The notes beneath the pieces are model-generated. The model saw nothing but the letters and a program-made list of their open reading frames with translations, was not told the DNA's origin and made no database searches. Below are positions 25,257-34,344 of a stretch of 64,000 nucleotides of DNA, in pieces (the stretch's first letter is position 1; the number at the start of each line of letters is the position of its first letter). The stretch comes from Lysobacter arenosi (GTDB lineage Bacteria; Pseudomonadota; Gammaproteobacteria; Xanthomonadales; Xanthomonadaceae). The stretch is from assembly GCF_016613475.2 (NCBI RefSeq), contig NZ_CP071517.1, positions 992,001 through 1,056,000 of the forward strand, given 5' to 3'. Position numbers and translations under genes: made by a program.

Positions 25257-27643
25257 TCCTTATGCTTGAGCGTCACCGACTTGATTGTCCCGGTGAATGA
25301 GTTGTCCCAGGGGTCGTAGTCATCGGTGACCGGGGAGTAGCTGTCCAGGCCGATATCCGCTGTTTCGGCTGCGAGTGAGTAGAGCGCACCCATTGTCTTG
25401 TCGATGCGCCCCTCGGCGACCTTCTTGCCGTTCACGAGCAACTTGCCTGTGCCGCCTTTGTGGAGACCGCCACCGTCGTAGTCGAAGTCATAGACCAGCT
25501 TGACCTTTCCTTCAGGCAGCTTGTCCGGAGCTTCGATCACGTACTTCTCCCGGGCCAGCCAGTTGTAGGCGTACTTGGGCTTGCCGTTCTTCAGATACAG
25601 GCTCCAGCCCCCAAACATGCCCGCCTGGGCAATGACGACACCCTCGGCGCCACCCTTCGGAATCTCCAGGTCACACGTAATGGTCAATGAGCGGCTCTTC
25701 GTGTCGATGAAGCTGTTCTCGGTCATTCCGGGCATGCCCGGATACACCGTCAGTTCCTTGCGCCCTGCCATGATGTCAGGACGTCCGGAAACTTCGGCGT
25801 TGAGTCGTTCGAAGCGGCGATCATCCATCGGGTAGACCCCGTACTTGATGGCCTCCTTGTCGAACAGCTTCTTCATCTGCTCGACCTTCTTCGGGTACTC
25901 GCCGGCAAGATCGTTGGCCAGCCCGAAGTCTTCCTTCATGTTGTACAGCTCCCACTTGTCGTCCTCGTACCGTTCGGCCCGCAACGTCGGCTCCCACGTG
26001 ACGTTGTGGACGACAGCCGCCATCCAGCCTTCGTGGTAGATGCTGCGATTGCCCGCGCCTTCGTTGTACTGCGTCGTGTGGCGCTCCTTTGCCCGGCCGT
26101 TGTTGAACGAATACTTCATGCTGATTCCGGCCATCGGGGTCTGCTTGATCCCGTTGACGATCTTCGGGGCCGGAATGCCTACGGCCTCGAGGATCGTGGG
26201 CACAACGTCGATCACGCTGGCGTACTGCCGGCGGATCTCGCCTTTGGTCTTGATGCCGGCAGGCCAGTGCACCGCCATGCCCGCGTTGTTGCCGCCACCG
26301 TGCGCCATCGTGATCGCCCATGTGGCGGGCGTGGAGCCCGCCATGGCCCAGCCGACGGCGTAGTTCGGATAGGAGTTCGGGCCGCCATACTCGTCCAGGC
26401 GAGAAAGCAGGTACGGCACGTCCTCAGGCGCATTGTTGAGCGCGGACCACTCGACGAACGTACCGTTGAGGTCGCCAATGATGGAGCCGCCGTTGTCGCC
26501 GAAGATGTAGAAGATCAATGTGTTGTCGAGCTCGCCCATCTCTTCGATGCCGTCGATCAGGCGACCAACCTCGTAGTCGGCATGCTCGGTCAGTGTCGCG
26601 TAGACCTCCATCTGCCGCGAGTATACCTTCTTCTCGTCTGCCGACAGATCGTCCCACTTCTGGACGGAGTCGGGGTTTGCGGCGAGCTTCGTCCCGGGGG
26701 GCACGATGCCCAGCTTGATCTGCCGCTCAAGTATCTCCTCGCGGATCTTGTCCCAGCCCTGGTCGAACTTGCCCTTGTAGAGATCCTTCTTCAGCCAGCT
26801 CACCGGTGGCGTGTGTGGAGGGTGGCTCGCACTCTGGGCGTAGTACATCAGGAACGGGCGGTCAGGCGTCAGGGATCGAGTGGCCCTGATCCAGTCGACC
26901 GCCTTGTTGGTCAGGTCGGTGTTGAAGTGGTAGTCGGGATCATTGGGCGTCCCGATGAATGTGGTCCCGTCGACGAGGCTTGGATGGAACAGGGACTGCT
27001 CGCCGGCAATGTATCCATAGAACTTGTCGAAGCCCGTGTGCGTTGGCCACAGGTCGAATGGCCCGCTCACATTGACCATGTACTCAGGCGTCTCGTTGCA
27101 CTTGCCGAAGTATGAAGTGCAGTAGCCCCAGCTCTGGAGGATCTTGCCGATGGAGCTGATCGTCTGCGGGCGTATGCTCGAATCGCACGGATACGCGTTG
27201 GCCGTTCCTGCCACGCCGGCCATGCTGCACTGGTGCTGGGTGCGCCCGGTCAGGAGGGCGGCGCGCGTGGGTGAGCACAGCGGATTGACGTGGAAGTTCA
27301 CGTACTTCAGGCCGTTCTTCGCCAACCTGTCGAAAGCCGGCGTATTGATCGGCCCGCCCATGCCGGTCGGGTCGGCGTAGCACGACTGGTCCAGCAGGAC
27401 GATAAGTACGTTTGGTGCACCCTTGGGTGGCTTGACCGTAAACGGCGGCGGCGGATCGACCTTCTTGAGGTCAGGCTCCCTGACAGGTTTATATACCGGA
27501 CGTGGAATCGGAAGGATCTCTCCCAGCTTTCCCCTGGAGGGTGGGGCTGCCAGTACGAATTTGACCTTGCCGATGCGGGAAGTCTTGCCGGCAGCCTTCT
27601 TCGCTGCCTTCCTGGCAGTGGTCGCTGATTTCTTGCTTGCCAG
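25253..27643 (-). CDS. Sulfatase (arylsulfatase family), probable CTG start
   Basis: A sulfatase of about 796 residues. The modification site is N-P-L-C-S-P-T-R-A-A-L-L-T-G-R (Cys to formylglycine); metal-site segments L-I-V-L-L-D-Q and F-G-D-N-G-G-S are present, and the C-terminal 250 residues form a beta-rich domain ending in K-H-K-D. The first ATG (27361) is too far inside, because conserved N-terminal text (P-K-G-A-P-N-V-L-I-V-L-L-D-Q) lies upstream of it in the same open frame. No ATG, GTG or TTG occurs there; a CTG at 27643 sits six bases after AGAGGAG. The N-terminus is Lys/Ala-rich with no signal peptide. It removes sulfate from an unknown ester. Confidence 0.85.
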   Translation of the reverse strand: MASKKSATTARKAAKKAAGKTSRIGKVKFVLAAPPSRGKLGEILPIPRPVYKPVREPDLKKVDPPPPFTVKPPKGAPNVLIVLLDQSCYADPTGMGGPINTPAFDRLAKNGLKYVNFHVNPLCSPTRAALLTGRTQHQCSMAGVAGTANAYPCDSSIRPQTISSIGKILQSWGYCTSYFGKCNETPEYMVNVSGPFDLWPTHTGFDKFYGYIAGEQSLFHPSLVDGTTFIGTPNDPDYHFNTDLTNKAVDWIRATRSLTPDRPFLMYYAQSASHPPHTPPVSWLKKDLYKGKFDQGWDKIREEILERQIKLGIVPPGTKLAANPDSVQKWDDLSADEKKVYSRQMEVYATLTEHADYEVGRLIDGIEEMGELDNTLIFYIFGDNGGSIIGDLNGTFVEWSALNNAPEDVPYLLSRLDEYGGPNSYPNYAVGWAMAGSTPATWAITMAHGGGNNAGMAVHWPAGIKTKGEIRRQYASVIDVVPTILEAVGIPAPKIVNGIKQTPMAGISMKYSFNNGRAKERHTTQYNEGAGNRSIYHEGWMAAVVHNVTWEPTLRAERYEDDKWELYNMKEDFGLANDLAGEYPKKVEQMKKLFDKEAIKYGVYPMDDRRFERLNAEVSGRPDIMAGRKELTVYPGMPGMTENSFIDTKSRSLTITCDLEIPKGGAEGVVIAQAGMFGGWSLYLKNGKPKYAYNWLAREKYVIEAPDKLPEGKVKLVYDFDYDGGGLHKGGTGKLLVNGKKVAEGRIDKTMGALYSLAAETADIGLDSYSPVTDDYDPWDNSFTGTIKSVTLKHKD

Positions 27644-28003
27644 CTCGGTCTCCTCTGTCTCGCGAAGCGATCAGATTGGGGAGCAAAGACGCGACCCTCG
27701 ATCACGTCCCATGCAAGAGACCTTCACACCTGACGCACGATCGCGAGGTCCCTGCCGCGGCGTGTGATCCAACTGAAGTGGTGGAATATGTGCGGGCAAC
27801 GGTTGTGTCCACGTGAAAGAGAGATGTCTGCAGACTCGCCCCATCGGGCGCGGTGATCGCTGAGTGGACGCCAGACGAGTGCGGCAGACATGCGGATAGC
27901 AGTGAAGGTGCCGCGGCCATGCAGGCGTTCACATTGCTGGCTGCTCACGGAGATTTCACGACGGTTGCCGCAGAAGGCTTTGACTCCGCCAAGGAACCAA
28001 CTC
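27644..28003. other. Intergenic region between divergent genes
   Basis: This 360-base stretch separates the sulfatase start from the lipoprotein gene at 28004. Apart from the AGAGGAG site of the sulfatase and AAGGAACC just before the lipoprotein start, I see no gene, hairpin or repeat in it. It presumably holds two back-to-back promoters. Confidence 0.5.
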
Positions 28004-29119
28004 ATGAGACTCCTGTCCGCCGCCGTGCTGCTCGTGCTGGCCACCGCATGCCAGCGCCAGACCGCTCCCGCGCCGTCGCCGGAGGCCGCCGCGGCCGAGG
28101 CTGACGCCGCCTCCCAAGCGGCGCCTGCGCAGTCGGAACCACCGAAACCGCAAGCGTCCGAACCGGGCACGGTTCCGGTCAACGTCGACAACTTCGTCCG
28201 CGCCGAATCCGACCTCTACATCGCCGGCGTCGCCAGGGATGCCGGCGGAACCGGCAAGTTCTTCCATCGGCGCGAACTGACGCCGATCGACAAGCAGACT
28301 GTCATCCGCATGAACCGCGACACGCTTTACTCCGCTGCGGTTTTCGACCTGGATGCAGGACCGGTGACGATCACGCTTCCCGATGCCGGCAAGCGGTTCA
28401 TGTCGATGCAACTGATCGACGAAGACCAGTACACGCCGCAGGTGATCTACAAAGCTGGCAGCTATACCTTGAGCAAGGACAAGATCGGCACGCGCTACGT
28501 CGTGGCGGCGGTGCGGACACTCGCCGACCCCAATAGTCCTGACGACTTGAAGCAGGCCCATGCCCTGCAGGACGCGATCAAGGTCGAGCAGGCGGGGCCG
28601 GGCGCCTGGGAGGCGCCGAAGTGGGATCCGGTCACGCAGAAGCAGGTGCGTGAGGCACTGCTGACGCTGGCGGCCGGCTTGCCCGATACCCGCAAGTCCT
28701 TCGGCACCAAGGCCGAGGTGGACCCGGTGCGGCGTCTGGTGAACGCGGCGGCGGCATGGGGTGGAAACCCCGACAAGGACGCGCTGTACCTCAACGTCAC
28801 GCCGGCGAAGAACGATGGAAAAACCGTCTACAAGCTGCACGTCGGCGAAGTGCCGGTGGAGGGCTTCTGGTCGATCAGCGTGTACGACGCGAAGGGCTAT
28901 TACGAATCCAACGCCCAGAATGCCTACACGATCAACAACGTCACGGCGAAGCGCAACGACGATGGTTCGGTCGACGTGCAGTTCGGCGGCTGCGACGGGC
29001 AGGTGCCGAACTGCCTGCCGACCACTTCGGGGTGGAACTACCTTGTCCGCCTCTATCGACCGCGTGCCGACGTCCTGAACGGGAAGTGGACCTTCCCCGA
29101 GGCCCAGCCCGCCAGCTAA
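28004..29119 (+). CDS. DUF1254/DUF1214 lipoprotein
   Basis: A 371-residue probable lipoprotein: the N-terminal hydrophobic run ends L-A-T-A-C, followed by a Pro/Ala/Glu-rich linker of about 40 residues. The folded part matches the DUF1254/DUF1214 pair: V-I-R-M-N-R-D-T-L-Y-S-A-A-V-F-D, then the C-terminal G-F-W-S-I-S-V-Y-D and N-Y-L-V-R-L-Y-R-P-R. Function of these domains is unknown. The ATG at 28004 has AAGGA ten bases before it. Its stop overlaps the end of a small convergent gene. Confidence 0.85.
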   Translation: MRLLSAAVLLVLATACQRQTAPAPSPEAAAAEADAASQAAPAQSEPPKPQASEPGTVPVNVDNFVRAESDLYIAGVARDAGGTGKFFHRRELTPIDKQTVIRMNRDTLYSAAVFDLDAGPVTITLPDAGKRFMSMQLIDEDQYTPQVIYKAGSYTLSKDKIGTRYVVAAVRTLADPNSPDDLKQAHALQDAIKVEQAGPGAWEAPKWDPVTQKQVREALLTLAAGLPDTRKSFGTKAEVDPVRRLVNAAAAWGGNPDKDALYLNVTPAKNDGKTVYKLHVGEVPVEGFWSISVYDAKGYYESNAQNAYTINNVTAKRNDDGSVDVQFGGCDGQVPNCLPTTSGWNYLVRLYRPRADVLNGKWTFPEAQPAS

Positions 29120-29376
29120 TCCACGGCGTCACCGGAAAGCCCCAGGTCTCGCAGGATCGAGCCCAGCTCACTCTGGACCGACTCCACGAGGTCTGGCGGT
29201 GCGCGGTCGACAATGGCGCCTGCCATTCCTGCGAACCGCTCATAGAGCCCGGGGTCACCTGGGGTGTCCTGCACCATCCGCTGGACTTCCTCCCGCAGTG
29301 CCTGCAGTTGGGTCTGGAGCTCGGGCCACGTTGCTGCTGGCGGGACCCACTGGAAGGTCTCTCGATCGTTGGTCAT
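29116..29376 (-). CDS. Small helical protein of unknown function
   Basis: An 86-residue protein, acidic, predicted helical with a coiled-coil-like L-Q-T-Q-L-Q-A-L-R-E-E-V segment. No family recognised. The ATG at 29376 is used; no clear ribosome-binding site precedes it, and the frame is open further upstream. The stop overlaps the DUF1254 stop. Codon use fits the neighbourhood, but existence of the gene is only probable. Confidence 0.5.
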   Translation of the reverse strand: MTNDRETFQWVPPAATWPELQTQLQALREEVQRMVQDTPGDPGLYERFAGMAGAIVDRAPPDLVESVQSELGSILRDLGLSGDAVD

Positions 29377-29607
29377 CGCAACACCGACAGGGCAGACACG
29401 GATCCGCCAGGCTAGGCCGGATGGTAAAGACTCTGATCCGCCGGCAGAAGCCTCCAGGCCGGCAACAGCATGTTTCCCGGCAAGCATCCGGGCATTGATT
29501 CGCTTTGCTCAACAACGAAGTTCCACCGGACGAGCTACCGGTCGCGCGGGCGGTCGCCTATACATCTACACGATGAGCAGACGCACACGCTGGACAGGAG
29601 CGCGATC

Positions 29608-30042
29608 ATGGGTCTGAGCAAGGAAACAAAGGAAATGGGCATGCCGTGGGAGTCCACGTATGGCTATGCCCAGGCGGTCAAGGTGGGCGACACGATCTAC
29701 ATCTCCGGCCAGCTCGGTCACGATGCGGACGGCAACATCGTCGGTCCGGCACCGCTGGACGAGCACAACCGGATCCTGGACCACTCCAACATGGAGGTCC
29801 AGATGCGGCAGTCCTACGAGAACGCCAAGCTGATGCTCGCCAAGTACGGCGCAACGCTGGACAACGTGGTCGAGGAAGTGCTGTACGTGACCGACATGGA
29901 TGCGGCATTCGCAGCGGCCGGTCCCGTGCGGAAGGCGGCCTATGCGTCGGACAAGCCTGCCGTCGCCAGCACGATCCTGGTGACGCCACGCCTGGCGTTG
30001 CCCACCCAGCTCATCGAGATCAAGTTCATAGCAAGGATCTAG
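29608..30042 (+). CDS. RidA-family protein
   Basis: A 144-residue Rid protein: the Y-I-S-G-Q-L-G strand, the N-A-K-L-M-L-A-K-Y-G helix, V-E-E-V-L-Y-V-T-D-M and the closing P-R-L-A-L-P-T-Q-L-I-E-I-K-F segment. RidA deaminates reactive enamine/imine intermediates; this member lacks the exact R-x-x-V-x-V pattern of canonical RidA and so may belong to another Rid subgroup. AGGAGCGCGATC precedes the ATG. The acyl-CoA dehydrogenase gene follows 127 bases on, same strand. Confidence 0.85.
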   Translation: MGLSKETKEMGMPWESTYGYAQAVKVGDTIYISGQLGHDADGNIVGPAPLDEHNRILDHSNMEVQMRQSYENAKLMLAKYGATLDNVVEEVLYVTDMDAAFAAAGPVRKAAYASDKPAVASTILVTPRLALPTQLIEIKFIARI

Positions 30043-30169
30043 GGGGCGCCGTCGCCTCCCTACAGGAGCACAACCATGGCCGACACGACGCCGCAACGGG
30101 CGCTTGTTTCGCCGCGCGACGCGGGAGGCGCGCTGGCTGACCCTGCCATCGACCCAGAGGAATGCAGTC

Positions 30170-31381
30170 ATGAGTCCAGCAGACACCCCTCCCAGGAAGC
30201 CCCGTGAGCTGCCCGAGGCCGATGGTGACTTCTACCACTTCTCGAAGACGCTGTCGGACGATGACAACGCGATCCGCCTGAAGGTGCGCAACTTCATGGA
30301 GCAGGACGTTGCGCCCATCATTTCAGGGTTCTGGGAGCGCGACGAGTTCCCGTTCGAGTTGCTGCCCGGATTCAAGGCACTGGAGATTGCCGGGCTGCCC
30401 TACCACGGTTACGGCTGCGCCGGGCGCAGCACCACCCTGTTGGGCTTCGTGATGATGGAGATGGCGCGCGTGGACTCGTCCATGTCCACCTTCTTCGGCG
30501 TGCATACCGGACTGGCGATGGGTTCGATCTACCTGTGCGGGTCGGAGGAGCAGAAGCAGCGCTGGCTGCCGTCGATGGCCAGGATGGATCAGATCGGCGC
30601 CTTCGCGCTGACCGAGCCCGATGTCGGCTCCGGTACCGCCGGTGGGTTGACCACGACGGCCAAGCGGGAAGGAGACACCTGGATCCTCAATGGCCAGAAG
30701 AAGTGGATCGGCAACGCCACCTGGTGCGACCTGACGGTCGTCTGGGCGCGCGACGTCGACGACGGCCAGGTCAAGGGGTTCGTGGTCGACAACCGCACCG
30801 CGGGCTTCCACGTCGACAAGATCCTCCACAAGATGGCGTTGCGGGTGGTGCAGAACGGCCTGATCACGCTCACCGACTGCCGCGTCAGCGAGGCCGATCG
30901 CTTGCAGAACGCCAACACCTTCAAGGACACGGCGCGCGTGCTGGCCATGACCCGGGCAGGCGTTGCATGGGAATCGGTGGGCTGCGCACGGGGCGCATAC
31001 GAACATGCCCTGCGGTACGCGCAGCGACGCGAGCAGTTCGGCAAGCCCATCGCCAGTTTCCAGCTGGTGCAGGACCTGCTGTTCCGCATGCTTTGCAACA
31101 TCACCTCGAGCCAGGCCGTCTGCGTGCGCCTGTCGCAGATGCAGGACCAGGGCTTGATGCGCGACGAGCATGCCTCGCTGGCCAAGGGCGTGTGCACGGT
31201 GCGGATGCGCGAGACCGTGGGGTGGGCGAGGGAACTGCTGGGAGCCAATGGCATCCTGCTGGACCAACAGGTGGGCCGATTCGTGGCAGATGCCGAGGCG
31301 CTGTACTCCTACGAGGGCACGCGCGAGATGAATGCCCTCATCGTGGGCAGGGCGATCACCGGCTTCAGTGCCTTCGTTTAG
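30170..31381 (+). CDS. Acyl-CoA dehydrogenase
   Basis: A 403-residue flavoprotein of standard family length. The FAD/substrate motif A-F-A-L-T-E-P-D-V-G-S, the W-I-L-N-G-Q-K-K-W-I-G-N strand, R-x-Q-F-G-K-P-I and the closing Y-E-G-T-R-E-M-N stretch are seen. The last contains the Glu used as base in the glutaryl-CoA dehydrogenase-like group. The preferred chain length is not known. GAGGAATGCAGTC precedes the ATG; the longer in-frame start adds no homologous text. No other beta-oxidation gene is next to it. Confidence 0.9.
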   Translation: MSPADTPPRKPRELPEADGDFYHFSKTLSDDDNAIRLKVRNFMEQDVAPIISGFWERDEFPFELLPGFKALEIAGLPYHGYGCAGRSTTLLGFVMMEMARVDSSMSTFFGVHTGLAMGSIYLCGSEEQKQRWLPSMARMDQIGAFALTEPDVGSGTAGGLTTTAKREGDTWILNGQKKWIGNATWCDLTVVWARDVDDGQVKGFVVDNRTAGFHVDKILHKMALRVVQNGLITLTDCRVSEADRLQNANTFKDTARVLAMTRAGVAWESVGCARGAYEHALRYAQRREQFGKPIASFQLVQDLLFRMLCNITSSQAVCVRLSQMQDQGLMRDEHASLAKGVCTVRMRETVGWARELLGANGILLDQQVGRFVADAEALYSYEGTREMNALIVGRAITGFSAFV

Positions 31382-31417
31382 ACTCCGTCCGGTTCAGGGC
31401 GAGGCAAGGAGAACCCC

Positions 31418-31846
31418 ATGGCTGACGATCTTGCTGCTGCGAATGTCAACCGGTCATACCAGCTCGCGGCGTCGAGCATCGCAATCTTCACGTTCCTGCT
31501 TTTCTTCCTGTACCCGAAGTTCTCCAGCGGCGACGTCCACGCGTTTCCGTTCCAGGCCACGTTGATCGTGATGGGCGTGGCGACGTTCTCGTTCGCGTTC
31601 TCGTCCTTCTACTATTACGGCGCGTCGCTTGGCGGCCGGATCGACGACGCCGAGCGCGCCCGGTACTCGCGACGAGGCGATCGCATGTGGCTGACCGGCT
31701 GCGTCCTGCTGTTCCTGACGCCAAGCCTGATCCTCTTCACGGTCGGGCTGCTGGTCGTTGCGTCCGCGTGGTTCGCGCTGTGGCTGGTGTACATGTTCTT
31801 CGTGGCGCGCTTCTTCCCACGCATCCTGACCGCGGCGAAAGGCTGA
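31418..31846 (+). CDS. Membrane protein of unknown function
   Basis: A 142-residue protein with four hydrophobic segments (about residues 12-30, 45-65, 88-105 and 108-132) and a short charged loop between the second and third. No known motif. AAGGAGAACCCC lies before the ATG. It follows the acyl-CoA dehydrogenase by 36 bases and could be in the same transcript. Confidence 0.75.
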   Translation: MADDLAAANVNRSYQLAASSIAIFTFLLFFLYPKFSSGDVHAFPFQATLIVMGVATFSFAFSSFYYYGASLGGRIDDAERARYSRRGDRMWLTGCVLLFLTPSLILFTVGLLVVASAWFALWLVYMFFVARFFPRILTAAKG

Positions 31847-31916
31847 GCGGGCGCCGATCCTGAAGCAACGGGCGGGCGCTGGAGCGGACCCTTGTCCGCC
31901 CCAGACGCTCGGCCGG

Positions 31917-32426
31917 CTACCTGGTCCCGGACGTCGGCGGGAAGCTGGCGAACATCTTGTCCAGTCCCTTGTCGACTTCGACCACTGCCTTGTCAGCCGC
32001 GCGCGGAATCGGCCCGGAGGCGATGCCGCTCCAGATGGCCCGCTGGGCCTTCGCGTCGAACATGTCCACGACGACCGTGCTGACATCGACCTGCTGCATC
32101 GCGATCGTGTCGCTGCCGCCGGGGGCGCCGGCATAGCCAACTCCGCCCCTGGCGTTCGGCTTGTACTTCTTGGCCGTCGACACGTTTACGGAAATGGCGA
32201 CGTCGCCGCGGTCCGCCAGCGTCCAGCCCTTGGCTTTCAATCGCGCATCGATGCCTTCGACGAAACGCTGTTGCACGGTCGGTGATGCGCTATCGGGCTT
32301 TACGATCCAGTAGTACGTCTTGTACGAGCTGAAGTTCGCCGACGGATCGGCCTTCGTGGTGACCTCCGGCGTTGCGGCAACGACAGCGAAGGAAACGAGC
32401 GCAAGGGACAGAACCAGAGCCTTCAT
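31917..32426 (-). CDS. DUF4136 secreted protein
   Basis: A 169-residue protein with a signal peptide ending V-V-A-A-T. The body fits DUF4136: D-P-S-A-N-F-S-S-Y-K-T-Y-Y-W near the start, a V-S-T-A-K-K-Y strand, and V-D-M-F-D-A-K-A-Q-R-A-I-W-S-G near the C-terminus. Members are often outer-membrane or periplasmic lipoproteins of unknown use; here no lipobox Cys is seen. Two ATG codons are adjacent; the second has GGAGG at the better distance (seven bases). Confidence 0.82.
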   Translation of the reverse strand: MKALVLSLALVSFAVVAATPEVTTKADPSANFSSYKTYYWIVKPDSASPTVQQRFVEGIDARLKAKGWTLADRGDVAISVNVSTAKKYKPNARGGVGYAGAPGGSDTIAMQQVDVSTVVVDMFDAKAQRAIWSGIASGPIPRAADKAVVEVDKGLDKMFASFPPTSGTR

Positions 32427-32588
32427 CATGTAGCCTCCAGGACGGTACGGGCGGGTGGGACGGATCGGGCGCAAGCTTACATAGTTCCTGGCGCGGGTGG
32501 GGCAGGGGTCTCAGCCCCTGAGACTGGACCATGGTCCAGTCGCGGGCGGCGCCGGAAACTCCCTGTCCGGGCACACAGGCGATCATCC

Positions 32589-33230
32589 ATGGCCAGACCC
32601 CACGTCGACCCCAAACTCGTTTTTGCCTGGCAGGCGGCGCATTCCATCGCCCGCGGCTCGCCGCCACCCGTGCACGATCGCGGTGGTTACCGGGTAGACA
32701 CGCACTCGGAAACGGAAGTGAAGCGCTGGGTGTTCCCTGCGTTATCCGATGGTTTGCGCGCAGTCGCACGCGAGGTCACCGCGCCGCGCCATTACCTGAA
32801 GCTGTGCGGCTCCAACGAGGAACTGCGAAGCGCACTGCCGGATCAGTGGGAGGTTCAGCCGGCGAACTATTTCATGCTGGCGGCGGCGGCAACCTCCGAT
32901 GCAAAGCCTCTGCCTGACGGATACAGGCTGGAGTTGCACCAGACCGGATCGGTCACCCGGGCTCGCATCATTGCGCCGGATGGCGGGCTGGCCGCAAGCG
33001 GATGCGCGGCAGAGACTGCCGACGTCTTCATCTACGATCGAATCGAAACGGCGCAGGATCACCGGCGAAAAGGTTTGGGTGCCGCGGTGATGGCCGCACT
33101 TGGCGCCGCTCGGCGATCCCTTGCAAGCACGCAGCTTCTGGTAGCGACCGAGGACGGCCGCGGCCTGTATGCGAACCTTGGCTGGACGGCGGTCGCACCG
33201 TTCGCTACTGCAACCATTCCGGAAGGCTGA
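32589..33230 (+). CDS. GNAT-family N-acetyltransferase
   Basis: A 213-residue protein. The C-terminal part holds the GNAT acetyl-CoA loop (R-R-K-G-L-G-A-A-V-M-A-A-L) after an I-Y-D-R-I strand, and L-Y-A-N-L-G-W as the last strand-helix. The N-terminal 100 residues are variable and may bind the acceptor. The acceptor is unknown. The ATG at 32589 is within a short gap after the divergent DUF4136 gene; no strong ribosome-binding site is seen, so the start is tentative. A terminator hairpin lies about 100 bases downstream. Confidence 0.78.
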   Translation: MARPHVDPKLVFAWQAAHSIARGSPPPVHDRGGYRVDTHSETEVKRWVFPALSDGLRAVAREVTAPRHYLKLCGSNEELRSALPDQWEVQPANYFMLAAAATSDAKPLPDGYRLELHQTGSVTRARIIAPDGGLAASGCAAETADVFIYDRIETAQDHRRKGLGAAVMAALGAARRSLASTQLLVATEDGRGLYANLGWTAVAPFATATIPEG

Positions 33231-33324
33231 TCCTGCCCGCAAGACTGATCGAGTCATGGGCAAGGTAGGAGAATGGCTGGCGATCTGCGTCACGGGGGAA
33301 TGATCGGTGGCTTGCGGTAAAGAA

Positions 33325-33352
33325 AGAAACGCGCCCTTTCAGGCGCGTTTCT
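33325..33352. terminator. Bidirectional terminator hairpin
   Basis: An 11-base perfect stem (AGAAACGCGCC / GGCGCGTTTCT) around a six-base loop, with T-rich sequence on both outer sides. It lies between the convergent acetyltransferase gene and the SLR gene and can end both transcripts. Confidence 0.8.
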
Positions 33353-33384
33353 CTTTGTGGCGAGGGTAGCGGTGGTGAGTGGTG

Positions 33385-34149
33385 CTACTTCCTGGTCTTC
33401 ACCGGCGTGACCGGTCCGACGGACGTCGAGCCTGTGCGGTCGAGCAGGTCATCCTGTTGCTTCCAGTAGCCATCGAACTCCAGTCCGCCCGTGGTGCCGT
33501 AAAGCTGGTCAGGGGTGGCAGCGCCTGCGACCAGATAGGACGACGCATTGCCGCCATTCTTGTATCCGAATGCACCGCCGACCGGCTGGCCGGCGACGTC
33601 CATTCGCTGGTTGCGGTAGCCCAGCCGGCTGCCGGTCATGTCGCGGGCGAACGCGCGCATCAGGCTTTCCGCGCGTGGCTTGGCAACTTCATCACCGTAA
33701 CGTGCGTAGTACTCCTCGCCGATGGCCAACGCCTGTTCTTGCTGCTCGGCGGTCAGCTGCGACCACATCTTCTCGCGGATCAGCAGCAGCTTGCGGCTGC
33801 CGCGCTCGGCGGCCAAGTCGGCCCAGACGTAGGCCTGGACACGGTCGACGCGGACGCCGGCACCGTGCCAGTACATCAGGCTGAGGTAATGCTGCGAGTA
33901 CTTGTCGGCGTAACGTGCGGCGACCCTGAAATGCTCGGCGGCATCTTCCGGATTGCCGCGTTCGTAGGACTTCAGGCCGAACACGCGCTCGAGCTCGTTC
34001 GGCTTGTCCTTCGACGCCATCTCCACGGCCTGGAGCTGCATGAAACTCTTGTCCGTCAACTGCAGCGGATCTTCCTTCCCGCTGTGCGCCCCCGCGGCAC
34101 CCACCACCATCAGCATTGCCAAAGCCAGTACTTTCCTGCCGATCCCCAT
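33385..34149 (-). CDS. Secreted SEL1-like repeat protein
   Basis: A 254-residue protein with a signal peptide ending A-A-G-A-H-S. Residues about 55-115 hold SEL1-type repeat text (G-N-P-E-D-A-A-E-H-F-R-V-A-A-R-Y-A-D-K-Y-S-Q-H-Y-L-S-L-M-Y, then Q-A-Y-V-W-A-D-L-A-A-E-R-G). The C-terminal third is Gly-rich and unusual. Repeat proteins of this kind bind other proteins. AAGGAGAGGGCA just before the ATG fixes the start; the longer frame overlaps the divergent gene's promoter region. Confidence 0.82.
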   Translation of the reverse strand: MGIGRKVLALAMLMVVGAAGAHSGKEDPLQLTDKSFMQLQAVEMASKDKPNELERVFGLKSYERGNPEDAAEHFRVAARYADKYSQHYLSLMYWHGAGVRVDRVQAYVWADLAAERGSRKLLLIREKMWSQLTAEQQEQALAIGEEYYARYGDEVAKPRAESLMRAFARDMTGSRLGYRNQRMDVAGQPVGGAFGYKNGGNASSYLVAGAATPDQLYGTTGGLEFDGYWKQQDDLLDRTGSTSVGPVTPVKTRK

Positions 34150-34344
34150 TGCCCTCTCCTTGTGCACGATGAAGTTGACGTCCGCCTGCTCCGCCAGCCG
34201 GGCCAGGCAAGTGCGGGCCTGGATGCAGGGAGCAGTGCGGACGTTACGCCACCGCGGTCGTTTGCCGCAATTGGCGTGACGGCCGGCGCACGGCACACTG
34301 GTGTCAGGCTCGCGGGGAAACCGGGCCAGGGAAGGGGAGCCCGT

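Noticed and set aside
27724..28191. Minus-strand frame of 155 codons upstream of the sulfatase
   Set aside because: Overlaps the DUF1254 lipoprotein start region antisense and has no ribosome-binding site or recognisable motif.
33379..34344. Upstream extension of the TPR-like gene by more than 300 codons
   Set aside because: It lies antisense to the SEL1 gene and ends at a strong ribosome-binding site and signal peptide at 34345.
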